Assembly: GCF_012726345.1 (NCBI RefSeq)
Contig: NZ_PTXN01000006.1
Span: 1 to 64,000, forward strand
Source: Marinomonas sp. UCMA 3892
GTDB lineage: Bacteria; Pseudomonadota; Gammaproteobacteria; Pseudomonadales; Marinomonadaceae
DNA: 64,000 bases
Reading direction: 5' to 3'
The position numbers and the translations under genes are program-made. The notes beneath the pieces were generated by a model. The model had not been told where the DNA came from. It did not search any database and saw only the letters and a program-made list of their open reading frames with translations. Each line of letters begins with the position of its first letter. Within the stretch, counting starts at the first letter, position 1. Shown one piece after another: positions 14,847-23,750 of the stretch.

Positions 14847-16271
14847 CTAGTTCTTCTTCAACCCCAAGTAGTTCTCTATCCCTTTGATCTGGTCTTCCGC
14901 GTGGTGGTTGACGTAGAGCACGGTGGTTTCTTTCCCTTCACAAATTTTTTCTATAAGAGCGAGGACGAGCTGGCGGTTCATGTCGTCTAGGCCAAGGCAA
15001 GGCTCGTCTAGGATCAAGAGTGGTGGGTGCTTCACCATGGCGCGGGCGATGAGTAATAAACGCTGGTCGCCGTAGGAAAGCTTGTTAAAGGGCTGGTCGG
15101 CGCGGTCTGCCATGCCGAGTAGTGCAAGCCATTGGTCGGCGATTTTCTTTTGGTTATCGGTGGATTTGCTGTACATGCCGATGCTGTCGTAGAAACCGGA
15201 AATAATGACGTTTTTACAGCTGGTGCTGACGCGGTATTCCCATTGCAGTGCCGTGGAAACATAGCCGATAAATTGTTTGATTTGCCAAATGCTTTCGCCG
15301 TTGCCACGCTGAAATCCAAAGACGAAAATATCGTTGGTATAACATTGCGGATGATCGCCAGTGATCAAAGATAAAACGCCGGTTTTGCCGCTGCCATTGG
15401 GGCCGCTGAGTTGCCAATGTTGGCCGCGTTCTATGGTCCAATCTAGCTTATCTACAATTACGGTATCGCCGTATTTGATGGTGGCTTGGTTGAGTCTGAC
15501 CAGCGGTTGGTTTGGGTCGAGTGCTGGCAAGGTGTTGGCTGGATCAGCTTCAGGTACTTGTAGGTCTGTGGTTTTTAAATGCAGTAATTGATACAGCTCG
15601 TTAAAGGCACTTTCGTCTTTTTTGTCTACTGTTAGCGCCAGTTCGCCCTTATCTACATAGGCGACATGAGTGATGAAGGTCGGCATTTCATCAAAGCGGT
15701 TGAGCACTAAGATCATAGGAGTGGTGTCTATGATGGAAGCCAGATGCGCTTGCAACATGGCTAGAGTGTCAGCGTCTAAACCATCAAAAGGTTCATCTAA
15801 AATTAATAAATCCGGTTTGCTCGATAGGGCGCGAATTAGCATGACTTTGCGTGTTTCGCCGGTGGAGAGTTTACGAAAGGCGCGGTCGAGCAGTTTGGTC
15901 AAACCAAATTTTTCTACCAAGGCGTGGGCAAGCTCAGGGTCTTGGCAGTTTTCAAAAATCATTTCATGTACAGGCGTGCCGAGAGAAATCACGTCCATGA
16001 TGTCGGCATCGTCTTTTTTCAGCTCTTTGGCAATCAGCTCCGCTTGGGCTTCGAAAGACACTAATCCCACATTTTTTGGCAGACAAGTTACTGTGCCGTT
16101 TTCAATATCGCCAACACCTGCCAGCACAGCAACCAAGGCCGATTTACCCGCACCGTTTGTGCCAGTAATTACCCAATGCTGGTTTGATTCAATCGTCCAG
16201 TTAATATTATTCAGATGAAAGCGCTCATCAAAATTAACGCTCAGATCGACTAAACGGATGGCAGTATCCAT
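14847..16271 (-). CDS. modF: ModF-like duplicated ABC ATPase
   Basis: 474-residue protein with two complete ABC nucleotide-binding domains and no membrane segments, as in ModF/PhrA (about 490 residues in E. coli). Domain 1 has Walker A GTNGAGKS (37-44), signature LSTGETRKV and Walker B LLILDEPFDGLDA. Domain 2 has GPNGSGKT, LSYGDQRLLLIARA and LLILDEPCLGLDD. ModF accompanies the molybdate transporter in enterobacteria, but no modABC gene is near, so a role in molybdate transport is not supported by context. Its start follows AAGGAAT. It is downstream of ilvC but separated by a strong terminator. Confidence 0.8.
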   Translation of the reverse strand: MDTAIRLVDLSVNFDERFHLNNINWTIESNQHWVITGTNGAGKSALVAVLAGVGDIENGTVTCLPKNVGLVSFEAQAELIAKELKKDDADIMDVISLGTPVHEMIFENCQDPELAHALVEKFGLTKLLDRAFRKLSTGETRKVMLIRALSSKPDLLILDEPFDGLDADTLAMLQAHLASIIDTTPMILVLNRFDEMPTFITHVAYVDKGELALTVDKKDESAFNELYQLLHLKTTDLQVPEADPANTLPALDPNQPLVRLNQATIKYGDTVIVDKLDWTIERGQHWQLSGPNGSGKTGVLSLITGDHPQCYTNDIFVFGFQRGNGESIWQIKQFIGYVSTALQWEYRVSTSCKNVIISGFYDSIGMYSKSTDNQKKIADQWLALLGMADRADQPFNKLSYGDQRLLLIARAMVKHPPLLILDEPCLGLDDMNRQLVLALIEKICEGKETTVLYVNHHAEDQIKGIENYLGLKKN

Positions 16272-16315
16272 GAGAGATTCCTTTTCAGAGACTAAAAGCT
16301 AAAAGTAACGCGACA

Positions 16316-16355
16316 AAAAAGCCGAGATTATTTATAGAAACAATCTCGGCTTTTT
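16316..16355 (-). terminator. Intrinsic terminator of ilvC
   Basis: 14-bp perfect inverted repeat (16316-16329 with 16342-16355), GCCGAGATT core, 12-base loop, with the minus strand running into TTTTTTG. It lies 21 bases past the ilvC stop. Confidence 0.9.
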
Positions 16356-16376
16356 GTGTTTAATTTCTAGAAGAAA

Positions 16377-17849
16377 TTAAACAATCTTTTTCATGTCTGC
16401 CATGTGACCACGAAGTACTGCGCCAACAGCTTCTACTGGGTGAGAGCGAAGCGCTTTGTTTACTTCGATCAAGCGAGCGTTGTCTACGCCGTTGTCTTCT
16501 ACAGAAAGACCTTTACCGATAACGTCGGTTTTGATGTCTTTCATGAAGTCAGCCAATAGTGGAACACATGCGTGGTTGTATAGGTAGCAACCGTATTCTG
16601 CTGTATCAGAGATTGTCGCGTTCATTTCGTACAATTTCTTACGAGCAATAGTGTTCGCGATTAGTGGCGTTTCGTGTAGAGACTCGTAGTAAGCCGATTC
16701 AGCAATGATGCCAGCAGCAGTCATAGTTTCGAAAGCAAGCTCAACGCCCGCTTTAACCATAGCAACCATCAAGATACCGTTGTCGAAGAATTCTTGTTCA
16801 GAAATTTCTACATCACCAGCAGGTGTTTTCTCGAAGTTAGTTTCAGCTGTATCTGCACGCCATTGAAGAAGATTTTTATCATCGTTCGCCCAATCTTCCA
16901 TCATAGTTTGAGAGAAGTGACCGCTGATGATGTCATCTTGGTGCTTATTGTACAAAGGACGCATGATTACTTTTAGTTCTTCAGAAAGATCAAATGCTTT
17001 GATCTTAGCTGGGTTAGAAAGACGATCTAGCATGTTAGTCACGCCGCCGTATTTCAATGCTTCAGTGATAGTTTCCCAACCGTATTGGATCAAGCGAGAT
17101 GCGTAACCAGCATCGATGCCTTCTTCAACCATTTTGTCGAAGCAAAGGATAGAACCTGTTTGCAACATACCGCAAAGGATTGTTTGCTCACCCATAAGGT
17201 CAGATTTTACTTCCGCGATGAAAGAAGACATTAAAACGCCTGCTTTGTGACCGCCAGTACCAACTGCGTAAGCTTTTGCTAGCGCAAGACCTTCACCTTT
17301 AGGATCGTTGTCTTCGTGAACTGCGATCAAAGTAGGAACACCGAAACCACGAACGTATTCAGCGCGAACTTCAGAACCTGGGCACTTAGGAGCAACCATG
17401 ATTACAGTCAAATCTTCACGGATTTGCATGCCTTCTTCTACGATGTTGAAACCGTGAGAGTAAGATAGGCAAGCGCCTTCTTTCATAAGAGGCATAACCG
17501 CTTTAACAACAGGTGTGTGTTGCTTATCTGGAGTAAGGTTCAATACAACGTCAGCTGTTGGGATCAATTCTTCGTAAGTGCCAACAACAAAGCCGTTTTC
17601 AGTAGCGTTTTTCCAAGACTGACGTTTTTGAGCAATGGCTTCTGGGCGCAAAGCGTAAGAAACATCTAGGCCAGAGTCACGTAGGTTCAAACCTTGGTTA
17701 AGGCCTTGAGCACCACAACCGATAACAACCATTTTTTTGCCTTTTAGCGCTTCTACGCCGTCTGCAAATTCAGAGCTGTCCATGAAGCGACATTTTGCTA
17801 ATTGAGCTAGTTGCTCGCGTAGCGGCAAAGTATTGAAGTAGTTAGCCAT
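16377..17849 (-). CDS. ilvC: Ketol-acid reductoisomerase, class II
   Basis: NADPH- and Mg-dependent isomeroreductase that makes the dihydroxy-acid precursors of valine, leucine and isoleucine. It is the long (class II) form: 490 residues, matching the 491-residue E. coli enzyme. The nucleotide-binding motif [20 protein letters not shown] is near residue 45, and conserved acidic metal-site segments follow ([11 protein letters not shown]; two duplicated C-terminal knotted domains). I place the start at ATG 17849 (MANYFNTL), eight bases after AAGGTG; a GTG three codons earlier would sit inside that ribosome site. It is divergent from ilvY, the standard arrangement in which IlvY activates ilvC when acetolactate accumulates. 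Confidence 0.96.
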   Translation of the reverse strand: MANYFNTLPLREQLAQLAKCRFMDSSEFADGVEALKGKKMVVIGCGAQGLNQGLNLRDSGLDVSYALRPEAIAQKRQSWKNATENGFVVGTYEELIPTADVVLNLTPDKQHTPVVKAVMPLMKEGACLSYSHGFNIVEEGMQIREDLTVIMVAPKCPGSEVRAEYVRGFGVPTLIAVHEDNDPKGEGLALAKAYAVGTGGHKAGVLMSSFIAEVKSDLMGEQTILCGMLQTGSILCFDKMVEEGIDAGYASRLIQYGWETITEALKYGGVTNMLDRLSNPAKIKAFDLSEELKVIMRPLYNKHQDDIISGHFSQTMMEDWANDDKNLLQWRADTAETNFEKTPAGDVEISEQEFFDNGILMVAMVKAGVELAFETMTAAGIIAESAYYESLHETPLIANTIARKKLYEMNATISDTAEYGCYLYNHACVPLLADFMKDIKTDVIGKGLSVEDNGVDNARLIEVNKALRSHPVEAVGAVLRGHMADMKKIV

Positions 17850-17993
17850 GTTAAACACACCTTATTAAATTAATGTATCTGCGATGAAAGCACGCCGATA
17901 TTAAAAATGGATTACACAGTTGCTAAGTCATATTTTGCCTAGCGTCCTGCGAGTAAAGCTAATCTATCTTAATGAAACCTTTTCGTAAATTGA

Positions 17994-18008
17994 TATATTC
18001 GCAATATA
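17994..18008. promoter_or_regulatory. Candidate IlvY operator
   Basis: TATATT-CGC-AATATA, a perfect 6-bp dyad with a 3-base centre, in the 221-base ilvC-ilvY divergent region. It sits 63 bases before ilvY and about 145 bases before ilvC. Its TTgCAATAT-like content resembles known IlvY sites; the call is by position and symmetry. Confidence 0.5.
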
Positions 18009-18070
18009 GTGTCCCATTTTTTGCAAACATGATTTATCCTATTTGAACACTCGGTAACTAAGGTCTCATC

Positions 18071-18964
18071 ATGAACATAAAGACACTCAAGCAATTTCTC
18101 GCCTTGGCTGAAACGCTGAATTTTGGCCGTGCCAGTGATGAATGTCATATTAGTATTTCTGCCATGTCGCGTAATATTCGACATTTGGAAGAGGAGCTTG
18201 GGGTCGCTCTGTTCAATCGTGATAACCGTACTGTGGCGCTAACACAAGAAGGGCAAAAATTTCTTAAATATGCCCGTGATACCAGCCGGCAATGGAACTT
18301 GATTCGTCATGAACTCACGGACAACTCGGATCAACTAAGTGGTGAAATCAGTCTTTATGGATCGGTCACGGCGAGTTACAGCTTTCTGTATGAGTTACTG
18401 CGTCGTTTTCGTATTGCCTATCCAGCAATTGAAATCAAGCTACGTACTGGCGATCCAGAGCATGCAATTGCTCATATTCTGGATGGCAAAGAAGACATTA
18501 CTATTGCTGCGCGTCCGGCGAGTTTGCCACGAGGATTAGCCTTTAAGCCGATTGCGATTTCCCCTTTATTGTTTATTGCTCCTCTTGAGCAACAAGTACC
18601 GAATGTACCAACCGTCACGCCGACCAGCCCTGCAGAGTGGGCAAATATCCCGATGATTTTATCGGAAAGTGGTGTGTCACGAACGCGTGTTGATGAATGG
18701 TTTCGACAGCATGATATTGCACCGCGTATTTATGCCCAAGTGACAGGTAACGAGGCAATCGTGAGTATGGTGAGTTTAGGCTTTGGTATTGGCGTAGTGC
18801 CAAAAATTGTCTTGGATAACAGTCCGCTGGTGGATCGTATAAAGGTGTTAGATGTACAACCTGAGTTGGAACCTTATGACATAGGTTTGTTTGCTTTGAA
18901 GAAAAGTTTAAAGAATCCGCTGGTCGAAGCATTTTGGAATTTGATGGCGGAAGAAGGGGAATGA
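18071..18964 (+). CDS. ilvY: LysR-family activator of ilvC
   Basis: 297-residue LysR regulator. The winged HTH is at residues 1-60 (LKQFLALAETLNFGRASDECHISISAMSRNIRHLEEELG), and the effector domain that senses acetolactate or acetohydroxybutyrate follows. It is divergent from ilvC with a palindrome between them, as in E. coli. The protein body (LFNRDNRTVALTQEG, GDPEHAIAHILDGKEDITIAARP) matches IlvY as I know it. Its 3' end is partly duplicated at 21008-21060 beyond the ABC-F gene. Confidence 0.9.
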   Translation: MNIKTLKQFLALAETLNFGRASDECHISISAMSRNIRHLEEELGVALFNRDNRTVALTQEGQKFLKYARDTSRQWNLIRHELTDNSDQLSGEISLYGSVTASYSFLYELLRRFRIAYPAIEIKLRTGDPEHAIAHILDGKEDITIAARPASLPRGLAFKPIAISPLLFIAPLEQQVPNVPTVTPTSPAEWANIPMILSESGVSRTRVDEWFRQHDIAPRIYAQVTGNEAIVSMVSLGFGIGVVPKIVLDNSPLVDRIKVLDVQPELEPYDIGLFALKKSLKNPLVEAFWNLMAEEGE

Positions 18965-18986
18965 GGTTTTAAATATTTCCATGTTG

Positions 18987-19014
18987 TTGATATTTTGACT
19001 TTCAGAGCTATACT
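18987..19014 (+). promoter_or_regulatory. Candidate sigma-70 promoter for the 26-residue ORF and ABC-F gene
   Basis: TTGATA (18987-18992), 16-base spacer, TATACT (19009-19014). A start near 19021 leaves about 30 bases before the small ORF at 19050, whose ribosome site AAAGGAGG is perfect. Confidence 0.6.
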
Positions 19015-19049
19015 TTTAAATCCAATCAACCTAACAAAGGAGGCTACCG

Positions 19050-19130
19050 ATGCAAATAATTGCATATAAATGTGAATTAGATTTCGCATTTCATCTTGGT
19101 GATCCACGCTCAGCGCAAATTTGTTGTTAA
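19050..19130 (+). CDS. 26-residue ORF, possible leader peptide of the ABC-F gene
   Basis: A short frame with the best ribosome site in this region (AAAGGAGG, six bases before the ATG) and a good promoter 36 bases upstream, so translation is very likely. The peptide starts MQIIAYKCELDF and ends Ile-Cys-Cys; it has no clear membrane segment and I do not recognise it. It lies 106 bases before an ABC-F gene, with a stem-loop between. Leader peptides of this size control antibiotic-resistance ABC-F genes in other bacteria by ribosome stalling, so such a role is plausible. A stand-alone small protein is the alternative. Confidence 0.55.
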   Translation: MQIIAYKCELDFAFHLGDPRSAQICC

Positions 19131-19131
19131 C

Positions 19132-19203
19132 GCACAGATTTCGCTGATATTACTATTCTGAACTGATACAAAACGTCTGAACATTGTCAGTGCTCATCTG
19201 TGC
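19132..19203 (+). promoter_or_regulatory. Stem-loop between the 26-residue ORF and the ABC-F gene
   Basis: GCACAGAT (19132-19139) and ATCTGTGC (19196-19203) form a perfect 8-bp outer stem, with an inner CTGAT/GTCAG pairing, starting two bases after the small ORF's stop. It is followed by ATATCTTTTTGATATTTT, a T-rich stretch that could make it an imperfect terminator. Its placement is that of an attenuator; alternative pairings with the ORF itself were not found by eye. Confidence 0.4.
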
Positions 19204-19236
19204 ATATCTTTTTGATATTTTGCGCATAGGTGACTC

Positions 19237-21000
19237 ATGTCTTTAATTTCTGTTATTGAATTATCTTATCAAGCGGGTAGTAAGCACCTGTTTGAGTCTT
19301 TATCTTTTTCTATTGAATCTGGTGATCGCATTGGTCTTGTTGGTCATAATGGTTGCGGCAAATCCACTCTGTTAAAACTCCTTCTGGGGGAACTCACCCT
19401 TGATAGTGGTCAGTTACATCGGCAACGTGGGCTTAAAATTGGGCTGGTTGAGCAATTTTTAGCGCCTGAGCTAGAAATGATTTCAGCTTATCAAGCCGTG
19501 CTGGATACTATGCCTATAGAGGAACAAGTCATTCGCGGTTATCAAGTGGATACCTTGCTGCAACAGCTTGGTTTTGACGATGCCATTTTGCAACGCCCCT
19601 TAAGTACCCTCAGTGGTGGCCAGAAAAACCTCGTGTTATTCGCTAGAGCCGTCATACAAGAACCTGAATTATTGTTGCTTGATGAACCAGGCAACCATAT
19701 GGACGGTAAAGCCATGTATTTCTTAAAACGTTACTTGAGCTTACCGGATGTGCCCTCATTTTTGATGATCTCTCATGATCGTGATCTATTGGACTCGGTG
19801 ACACAACGGACCTTATGGTTACGTGATGAGCGCTGTTATGCCTTTCACCTTCCTTACTCACAAGCGAAAGATGCACTGGCTGATCAGGATGAAGCTGCCC
19901 GAAAAACACGGGAAGCGGAAGAAAAAGAGATCGACAAATTAAAGAGCAGCGCCAAGCGATTAGCCACTTGGGGCCAAGTCTACGATAACGAAGATTTAGC
20001 CCGCAAAGCCAAATCGATGGAAAAACGCATCGATAAACTGGAAATCAATAAAACCTTTGTCACTCAAGGGTCGGGGTTATCGTTAAAAGTGGATAGTGAG
20101 TTTTTAAAAACCAAACAAGTTTTTATTTTTGAAAACGAAACGATTGCTAGCCCTGACGGACGCCCACTATTTCGCACTGCCGATTTGAACTTACGACCTG
20201 GTGATCGTGTTGCTTTGTTGGGGATGAATGGCAGTGGTAAATCCAGCTGTATTGAGCATTTAATGGCTGTGTACCAACGAGAGATTGGTGAGCAGAGTGC
20301 AACTCGATTTAATCCCAATGTGCGCATTGGCTATTTCGACCAAGAACTAGAGCAGTTCAATGTGGAACTAGGCATAGCCGATTGGGTTCGACAAAACTGC
20401 AGTGCCAGCCAAGAAGAAATTCGGCGAATCTTGATTCAATGGGGCTTTCCTTATATTGATCATGGCCGGCGTGTCAATGTACTCAGCGGTGGTGAACGGG
20501 CGCGTATTTTGTTGCTAACGTTTATGCTAGATCAACCAAACTTGCTGATCATGGATGAACCGACCAACCATATTGACTTACAAGGCAAGGAAGAGTTGGA
20601 GTCCGATTTAACGCAAGAGGGGGTGTCCTTATTGTTTACCTCTCATGACCAGCGCTTTATCCAAAATATAGCGACGCGTTTTTGGTGGATTCACGATGGC
20701 CAGCTGGTTGAACTGCACGATAGTGATGTCTATTTCGCCTCTCAGGGTAGTGAACTGGGCAGTGAATCCAGAGACAAGCTGCAAGAAATTACTCAGCCCA
20801 ATGTATCCCAAGGTGAGTCGATCGACATAGAAACCATGATGGACGATGAACGAATATTGGAACGTATTTGTGAGCTGGAACAATTGTTGGCAGATGATCT
20901 CGCTCGTAAAGCCAAGCGTCAAAAGCCTGCTAAGCAAAAACAATGGCGGGATGAGCTAAATCAATTGAGTCAGCAGTTTGAAAGGATGCTTAATCGTTAG
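19237..21000 (+). CDS. ABC-F family ATPase
   Basis: 587-residue soluble protein with two ABC domains joined by a charged linker (about residues 215-280), the layout of ABC-F translation factors that bind the ribosomal E site. Domain 1 has Walker A GHNGCGKS, signature LSGGQKNLV and DEPGNHMDG. Domain 2 has GMNGSGKS, LSGGERARI and DEPTNHIDL. The C-terminal 60 residues are a charged, probably coiled-coil tail rich in Gln/Glu/Lys, as in Uup-like members. Domain 1's Walker B continuation is DEPGNH rather than DEPTNH. It may be a housekeeping factor (Uup/YheS type) or confer ribosome protection; sequence alone does not decide. It appears to have been placed between ilvY and a fragment of the ilvY 3' end. 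Confidence 0.85.
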   Translation: MSLISVIELSYQAGSKHLFESLSFSIESGDRIGLVGHNGCGKSTLLKLLLGELTLDSGQLHRQRGLKIGLVEQFLAPELEMISAYQAVLDTMPIEEQVIRGYQVDTLLQQLGFDDAILQRPLSTLSGGQKNLVLFARAVIQEPELLLLDEPGNHMDGKAMYFLKRYLSLPDVPSFLMISHDRDLLDSVTQRTLWLRDERCYAFHLPYSQAKDALADQDEAARKTREAEEKEIDKLKSSAKRLATWGQVYDNEDLARKAKSMEKRIDKLEINKTFVTQGSGLSLKVDSEFLKTKQVFIFENETIASPDGRPLFRTADLNLRPGDRVALLGMNGSGKSSCIEHLMAVYQREIGEQSATRFNPNVRIGYFDQELEQFNVELGIADWVRQNCSASQEEIRRILIQWGFPYIDHGRRVNVLSGGERARILLLTFMLDQPNLLIMDEPTNHIDLQGKEELESDLTQEGVSLLFTSHDQRFIQNIATRFWWIHDGQLVELHDSDVYFASQGSELGSESRDKLQEITQPNVSQGESIDIETMMDDERILERICELEQLLADDLARKAKRQKPAKQKQWRDELNQLSQQFERMLNR

Positions 21001-21007
21001 TGAATAA

Positions 21008-21060
21008 AAGTGTGAAGAATCTGCTGGTAAAGTATTTTGGAATTTGATGGAAGAAGAGGC
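21008..21060 (+). pseudogene. Degenerate copy of the ilvY 3' end
   Basis: This stretch matches the last codons of ilvY (18904-18958) at about 80% by eye: AAGAAT-C-GCTGGT, then AGTATTTTGGAATTTGATGG against AGCATTTTGGAATTTGATGG, and a trailing AAGAAG. One- and two-base deletions put it out of frame. It therefore looks like a leftover of a duplicated ilvY end, now beyond the ABC-F gene and running into that gene's terminator. Confidence 0.65.
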
Positions 21061-21083
21061 ACCGTAGTGCCTCTTCTCTTTTT
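21052..21083 (+). terminator. Intrinsic terminator of the ABC-F gene
   Basis: AGAAGAGGCAC (21052-21062) and GTGCCTCTTCT (21067-21077) form a perfect 11-bp stem with a 4-base loop, followed by CTTTTT. Confidence 0.9.
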
Positions 21084-21107
21084 GCTGTGTAAGATGGAAA
21101 GCTTATT

Positions 21108-22151
21108 TTACTTCCAACCACCTTGGTCCATTAATTTAACGGCTTGACGATTATTTTCACCCAACACGCTTAAAGACACTTTGTCGGCCTTGAACTCACC
21201 AAACGTTGCTAAGCTTTTAGGTGGCGCTACGCCTTCGATCACTGCGTATTCGTTATTCACGTTGGCGTACCATTCTTGGCTTTGTTTATTGGTTAAGAAG
21301 TCAATAAGCTGTTTTGCATTGTCTTTGTTTTTCGCGGATGCGGTGATGCCAATACCGCTGACATTCACATGAGCGCCACGTTCGTTGTCAGCTTGGTTGG
21401 GCCAGAACATTTTTAATTTATCAAAAACTGCACGCTCATCTGCTTTATCGCTTAAACCTAAGCGACCAAAATAATAGGTATTTGCTATGGCAATGTCACA
21501 AACTCCCGCTGCTGCGGCTTTTATCTGATCCGTATCACCACCAGCTGGTGGGCGAGCAAAGTTGGCAACTAAACCTTTAATCCATTCAAGAGTTTGTTTT
21601 TCACCGTTTGCATCTATCATTGAAGCAACCAGCGATTGGTTGTAAATATTGTTTGAAGAACGGATGCAGATTTTACCTTTCCATTTAGGATCGGCTAGAT
21701 CTTCATAAGTTGATAAGTCGGCAGCGGACACGGTCTCAGGATTATAAAGAATAACGCGAGCACGTTGAGAAAGGCCGTACCAGTAACCTTCGCGGTCTTT
21801 TAGGTGTTCAGGCACGACTTTGTTTAGATTATCAGTTTCAAACGGCTGAAGCACGCCTGCTTCTTTTGCTCGGTATAATCGTCCCGCATCAACAGTGATA
21901 AATACATCGGCTGGGCTGGCGTTACCCTCTGATTGCAGGCGGCTTAACAAAGCGTCTGCACTACCAGTAACCAGATTTACTTTGACATTGTTTTCTTTTG
22001 CATAGATGTCTAGCAAAGGTTTAATAAGCGCTTCGCTGCGAGCTGAGTAAATATTAACCTCGCCACTTGCTTGAACGGACGTACTGCTAAAAGCAAGTAA
22101 TGATGTTGCGCTAGCTAAGGTTATTAGAGATGTTTTTGTTGGACGTTTCAT
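21108..22151 (-). CDS. Ferric-iron ABC transporter substrate-binding protein
   Basis: 347-residue FbpA/FutA-type periplasmic receptor for Fe3+. The signal peptide covers about residues 1-28 (core LITLASATSLLAFSS, cleavage after VQA). The mature protein begins with EVNIYSARSEALIKPLLDIY, the family's opening strand with the iron-ligand Tyr, and has the double-tyrosine motif IANTYYFGRLG (two further Tyr ligands) and SQRARVILYNPE. It would hand iron to an FbpB/FbpC-type importer, but no permease or ATPase gene is adjacent. The start follows AGGAACC. No clear Fur box was found in the 118 bases upstream of it. Confidence 0.87.
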   Translation of the reverse strand: MKRPTKTSLITLASATSLLAFSSTSVQASGEVNIYSARSEALIKPLLDIYAKENNVKVNLVTGSADALLSRLQSEGNASPADVFITVDAGRLYRAKEAGVLQPFETDNLNKVVPEHLKDREGYWYGLSQRARVILYNPETVSAADLSTYEDLADPKWKGKICIRSSNNIYNQSLVASMIDANGEKQTLEWIKGLVANFARPPAGGDTDQIKAAAAGVCDIAIANTYYFGRLGLSDKADERAVFDKLKMFWPNQADNERGAHVNVSGIGITASAKNKDNAKQLIDFLTNKQSQEWYANVNNEYAVIEGVAPPKSLATFGEFKADKVSLSVLGENNRQAVKLMDQGGWK

Positions 22152-22269
22152 TACGGGTTCCTATCTATAGTATTTAAGTCGGGACTAACAAGGAGTACTT
22201 CGCTATAGACAGACGGTAATGGAAATCGTTCCTGTTTTAAATCGTATTTTTAATAATTTTTTGTATGTA

Positions 22270-23493
22270 TTACTGAAATACCGGACAAACGCAATTTCTT
22301 CCGTCTGATTTTGCTTCGTACAATGCCTTGTCTACCATGTCGAGGGCGCTTTCTAGGTCTGTAGTTGGGGCTAATTCAATAACACCAGCAGACAGTGTGA
22401 TGTGTACTGATTGTTGATTGATTAAGAAAGTATGAGTCGCCATGCCTTTACATAATCTCTCTGCGGTTTTTAGGGCGTTTTGTATATCTGTATCTCGCAT
22501 TAAAATATAGAACTCTTCGCCTCCAACACGAAATAAAGTGTCTGTGGTGCGTAACTGGCTTTGTAGCCAATTAGCGATTAATTGTAATGCTTGATCGCCT
22601 CCGCCATGACCAAATTTGTCGTTGATTTTTTTGAAAAAATCCACATCCAACGTCATTAAGCTAAGTTTTTTTTCTGAGTGTTTTCGTTTATCGAACTCGT
22701 CATGAATAATGAGATTAAACTCTCTACGATTTGACGTTCCGGTTAAGGGGTCTGTGCGAGTAGCTTTATCTAGCTGTCGGATTAATTGGTTGCGCTCGGT
22801 AACGTCTAGCATAACGCCAACTTGCCCTAAAGCTTGACCGTCAGATTTTGTAAAGACGGCTTTATTGAATTCAATTTCATGAATAGAGCCATTGCAGAGC
22901 TGTACCTCTGCTTCATAGCGTTGAGTACCGCCTTGGGCTAATAATTTATAGTCTGCTTCATAATATTTATCGGCAAGATGTTTGGGAGCGATATCATAAA
23001 CAGAATGCCCGATAATATCTTCTTGAGCGCGCCCTATAAATTGGCAAAATGCGGTATTACACCCTCGGTATATATGTAGGTGATCTTTGAAAAATATCGG
23101 GGCTGGAATGGCATTTATGATGACTTGTAACATGTCATCTTCAGCTTGATGAGAAGGGGTTAAAGTAAAATTTGAGAGCTCAGATATTAGCCAAGCAGCA
23201 ATATGTTCGTCATCAAGCGCAAAACAGTTTGCTACCCCTTTTTGTATCCATGTAATGCTACGCTCTAAGTTCCATTCGTCGAGGATAACTATGGTCTTTC
23301 TGGATGCTAAAAGAGGCCAGTCAGATGCTTTTATATCTTTTTCTGCAAGTAATACAATAGATAGAAAAGGTGACTGATCAATGCTTTGTACGGCTTGCCA
23401 TTCAATAGATTGCACATATTTTGACAAGAGTGTTTGTAATTGTGCCTTCCTTGATGCTAGCTGAGGTGAAAAATATAAAATAGAAGGCGTCAT
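22270..23493 (-). CDS. Diguanylate cyclase with PAS domain
   Basis: 407-residue soluble protein. The N-terminal 110 residues have a receiver-like strand/helix rhythm (SILYFSPQLASRKAQL, then IVLLAE, TIVILDE, KGVANCFALDD) but no recognisable phospho-acceptor Asp, so this part may be a degenerate receiver. A PAS domain occupies about 120-235 (AIPAPIFFKDHLHIYRGCNTAFCQFIGR, and the PAC end VGVMLDVTERNQL). The C-terminal GGDEF domain starts DPLTGTSNRREF, with active site GGEEF. An RTTD inhibitory site is exactly five residues before it, so c-di-GMP product inhibition is expected. It makes c-di-GMP from two GTP. ATG 23493 is preferred over a GTG two codons upstream. Confidence 0.9.
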   Translation of the reverse strand: MTPSILYFSPQLASRKAQLQTLLSKYVQSIEWQAVQSIDQSPFLSIVLLAEKDIKASDWPLLASRKTIVILDEWNLERSITWIQKGVANCFALDDEHIAAWLISELSNFTLTPSHQAEDDMLQVIINAIPAPIFFKDHLHIYRGCNTAFCQFIGRAQEDIIGHSVYDIAPKHLADKYYEADYKLLAQGGTQRYEAEVQLCNGSIHEIEFNKAVFTKSDGQALGQVGVMLDVTERNQLIRQLDKATRTDPLTGTSNRREFNLIIHDEFDKRKHSEKKLSLMTLDVDFFKKINDKFGHGGGDQALQLIANWLQSQLRTTDTLFRVGGEEFYILMRDTDIQNALKTAERLCKGMATHTFLINQQSVHITLSAGVIELAPTTDLESALDMVDKALYEAKSDGRNCVCPVFQ

Positions 23494-23635
23494 TGGCACT
23501 CATGTTGGTTTATTTATTGATCAATATCGTCTCACAGGTGAGTGGGAAACTCTGTAAAAAAATGTAGGAGTTTTAAGAACCTATGTTTGTATCTTATGGT
23601 GATGTTGTAACAAAGAAAGGTAGATATTGCAGGCG

Positions 23636-23678
23636 TAAAAAAGCGCCTAACCATTTCATTTAATAAATGGATAGGCGC
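23636..23678 (-). terminator. Intrinsic terminator of the chemoreceptor gene
   Basis: On the minus strand GCGCCTA (23678-23672) pairs with TAGGCGC (23649-23643), with an extra CCATTT/AAATGG inner stem; the transcript then runs into TTTTTTA. It is about 50 bases past the chemoreceptor stop codon. Confidence 0.8.
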
Positions 23679-23703
23679 ATAGAGGATTAATATGGTTGAT
23701 ATT

Positions 23704-23750
23704 AAAGCTTAAAGAAGCTTAAAGAAGCTTAAAGAAGCTTAAAGAAGCTT
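23704..23750 (-). repeat. Tandem 10-bp repeat at the 3' end of the chemoreceptor gene
   Basis: Four perfect copies of AAAGAAGCTT (23711-23750 on the plus strand) preceded by a partial copy. The repeats span the last codons and the stop of the chemoreceptor gene. Because 10 is not a multiple of three, gain or loss of units downstream of the stop is silent, but changes within the coding part would alter the C-terminal residues. Confidence 0.92.

Noticed and set aside
15670-16218. Long opposite-strand frame inside the modF-like gene (182 codons)
   Set aside because: It is antisense to the first ABC domain, has no ribosome site, and its translation is Ser/Ala-rich low-complexity as expected from a shadow frame.
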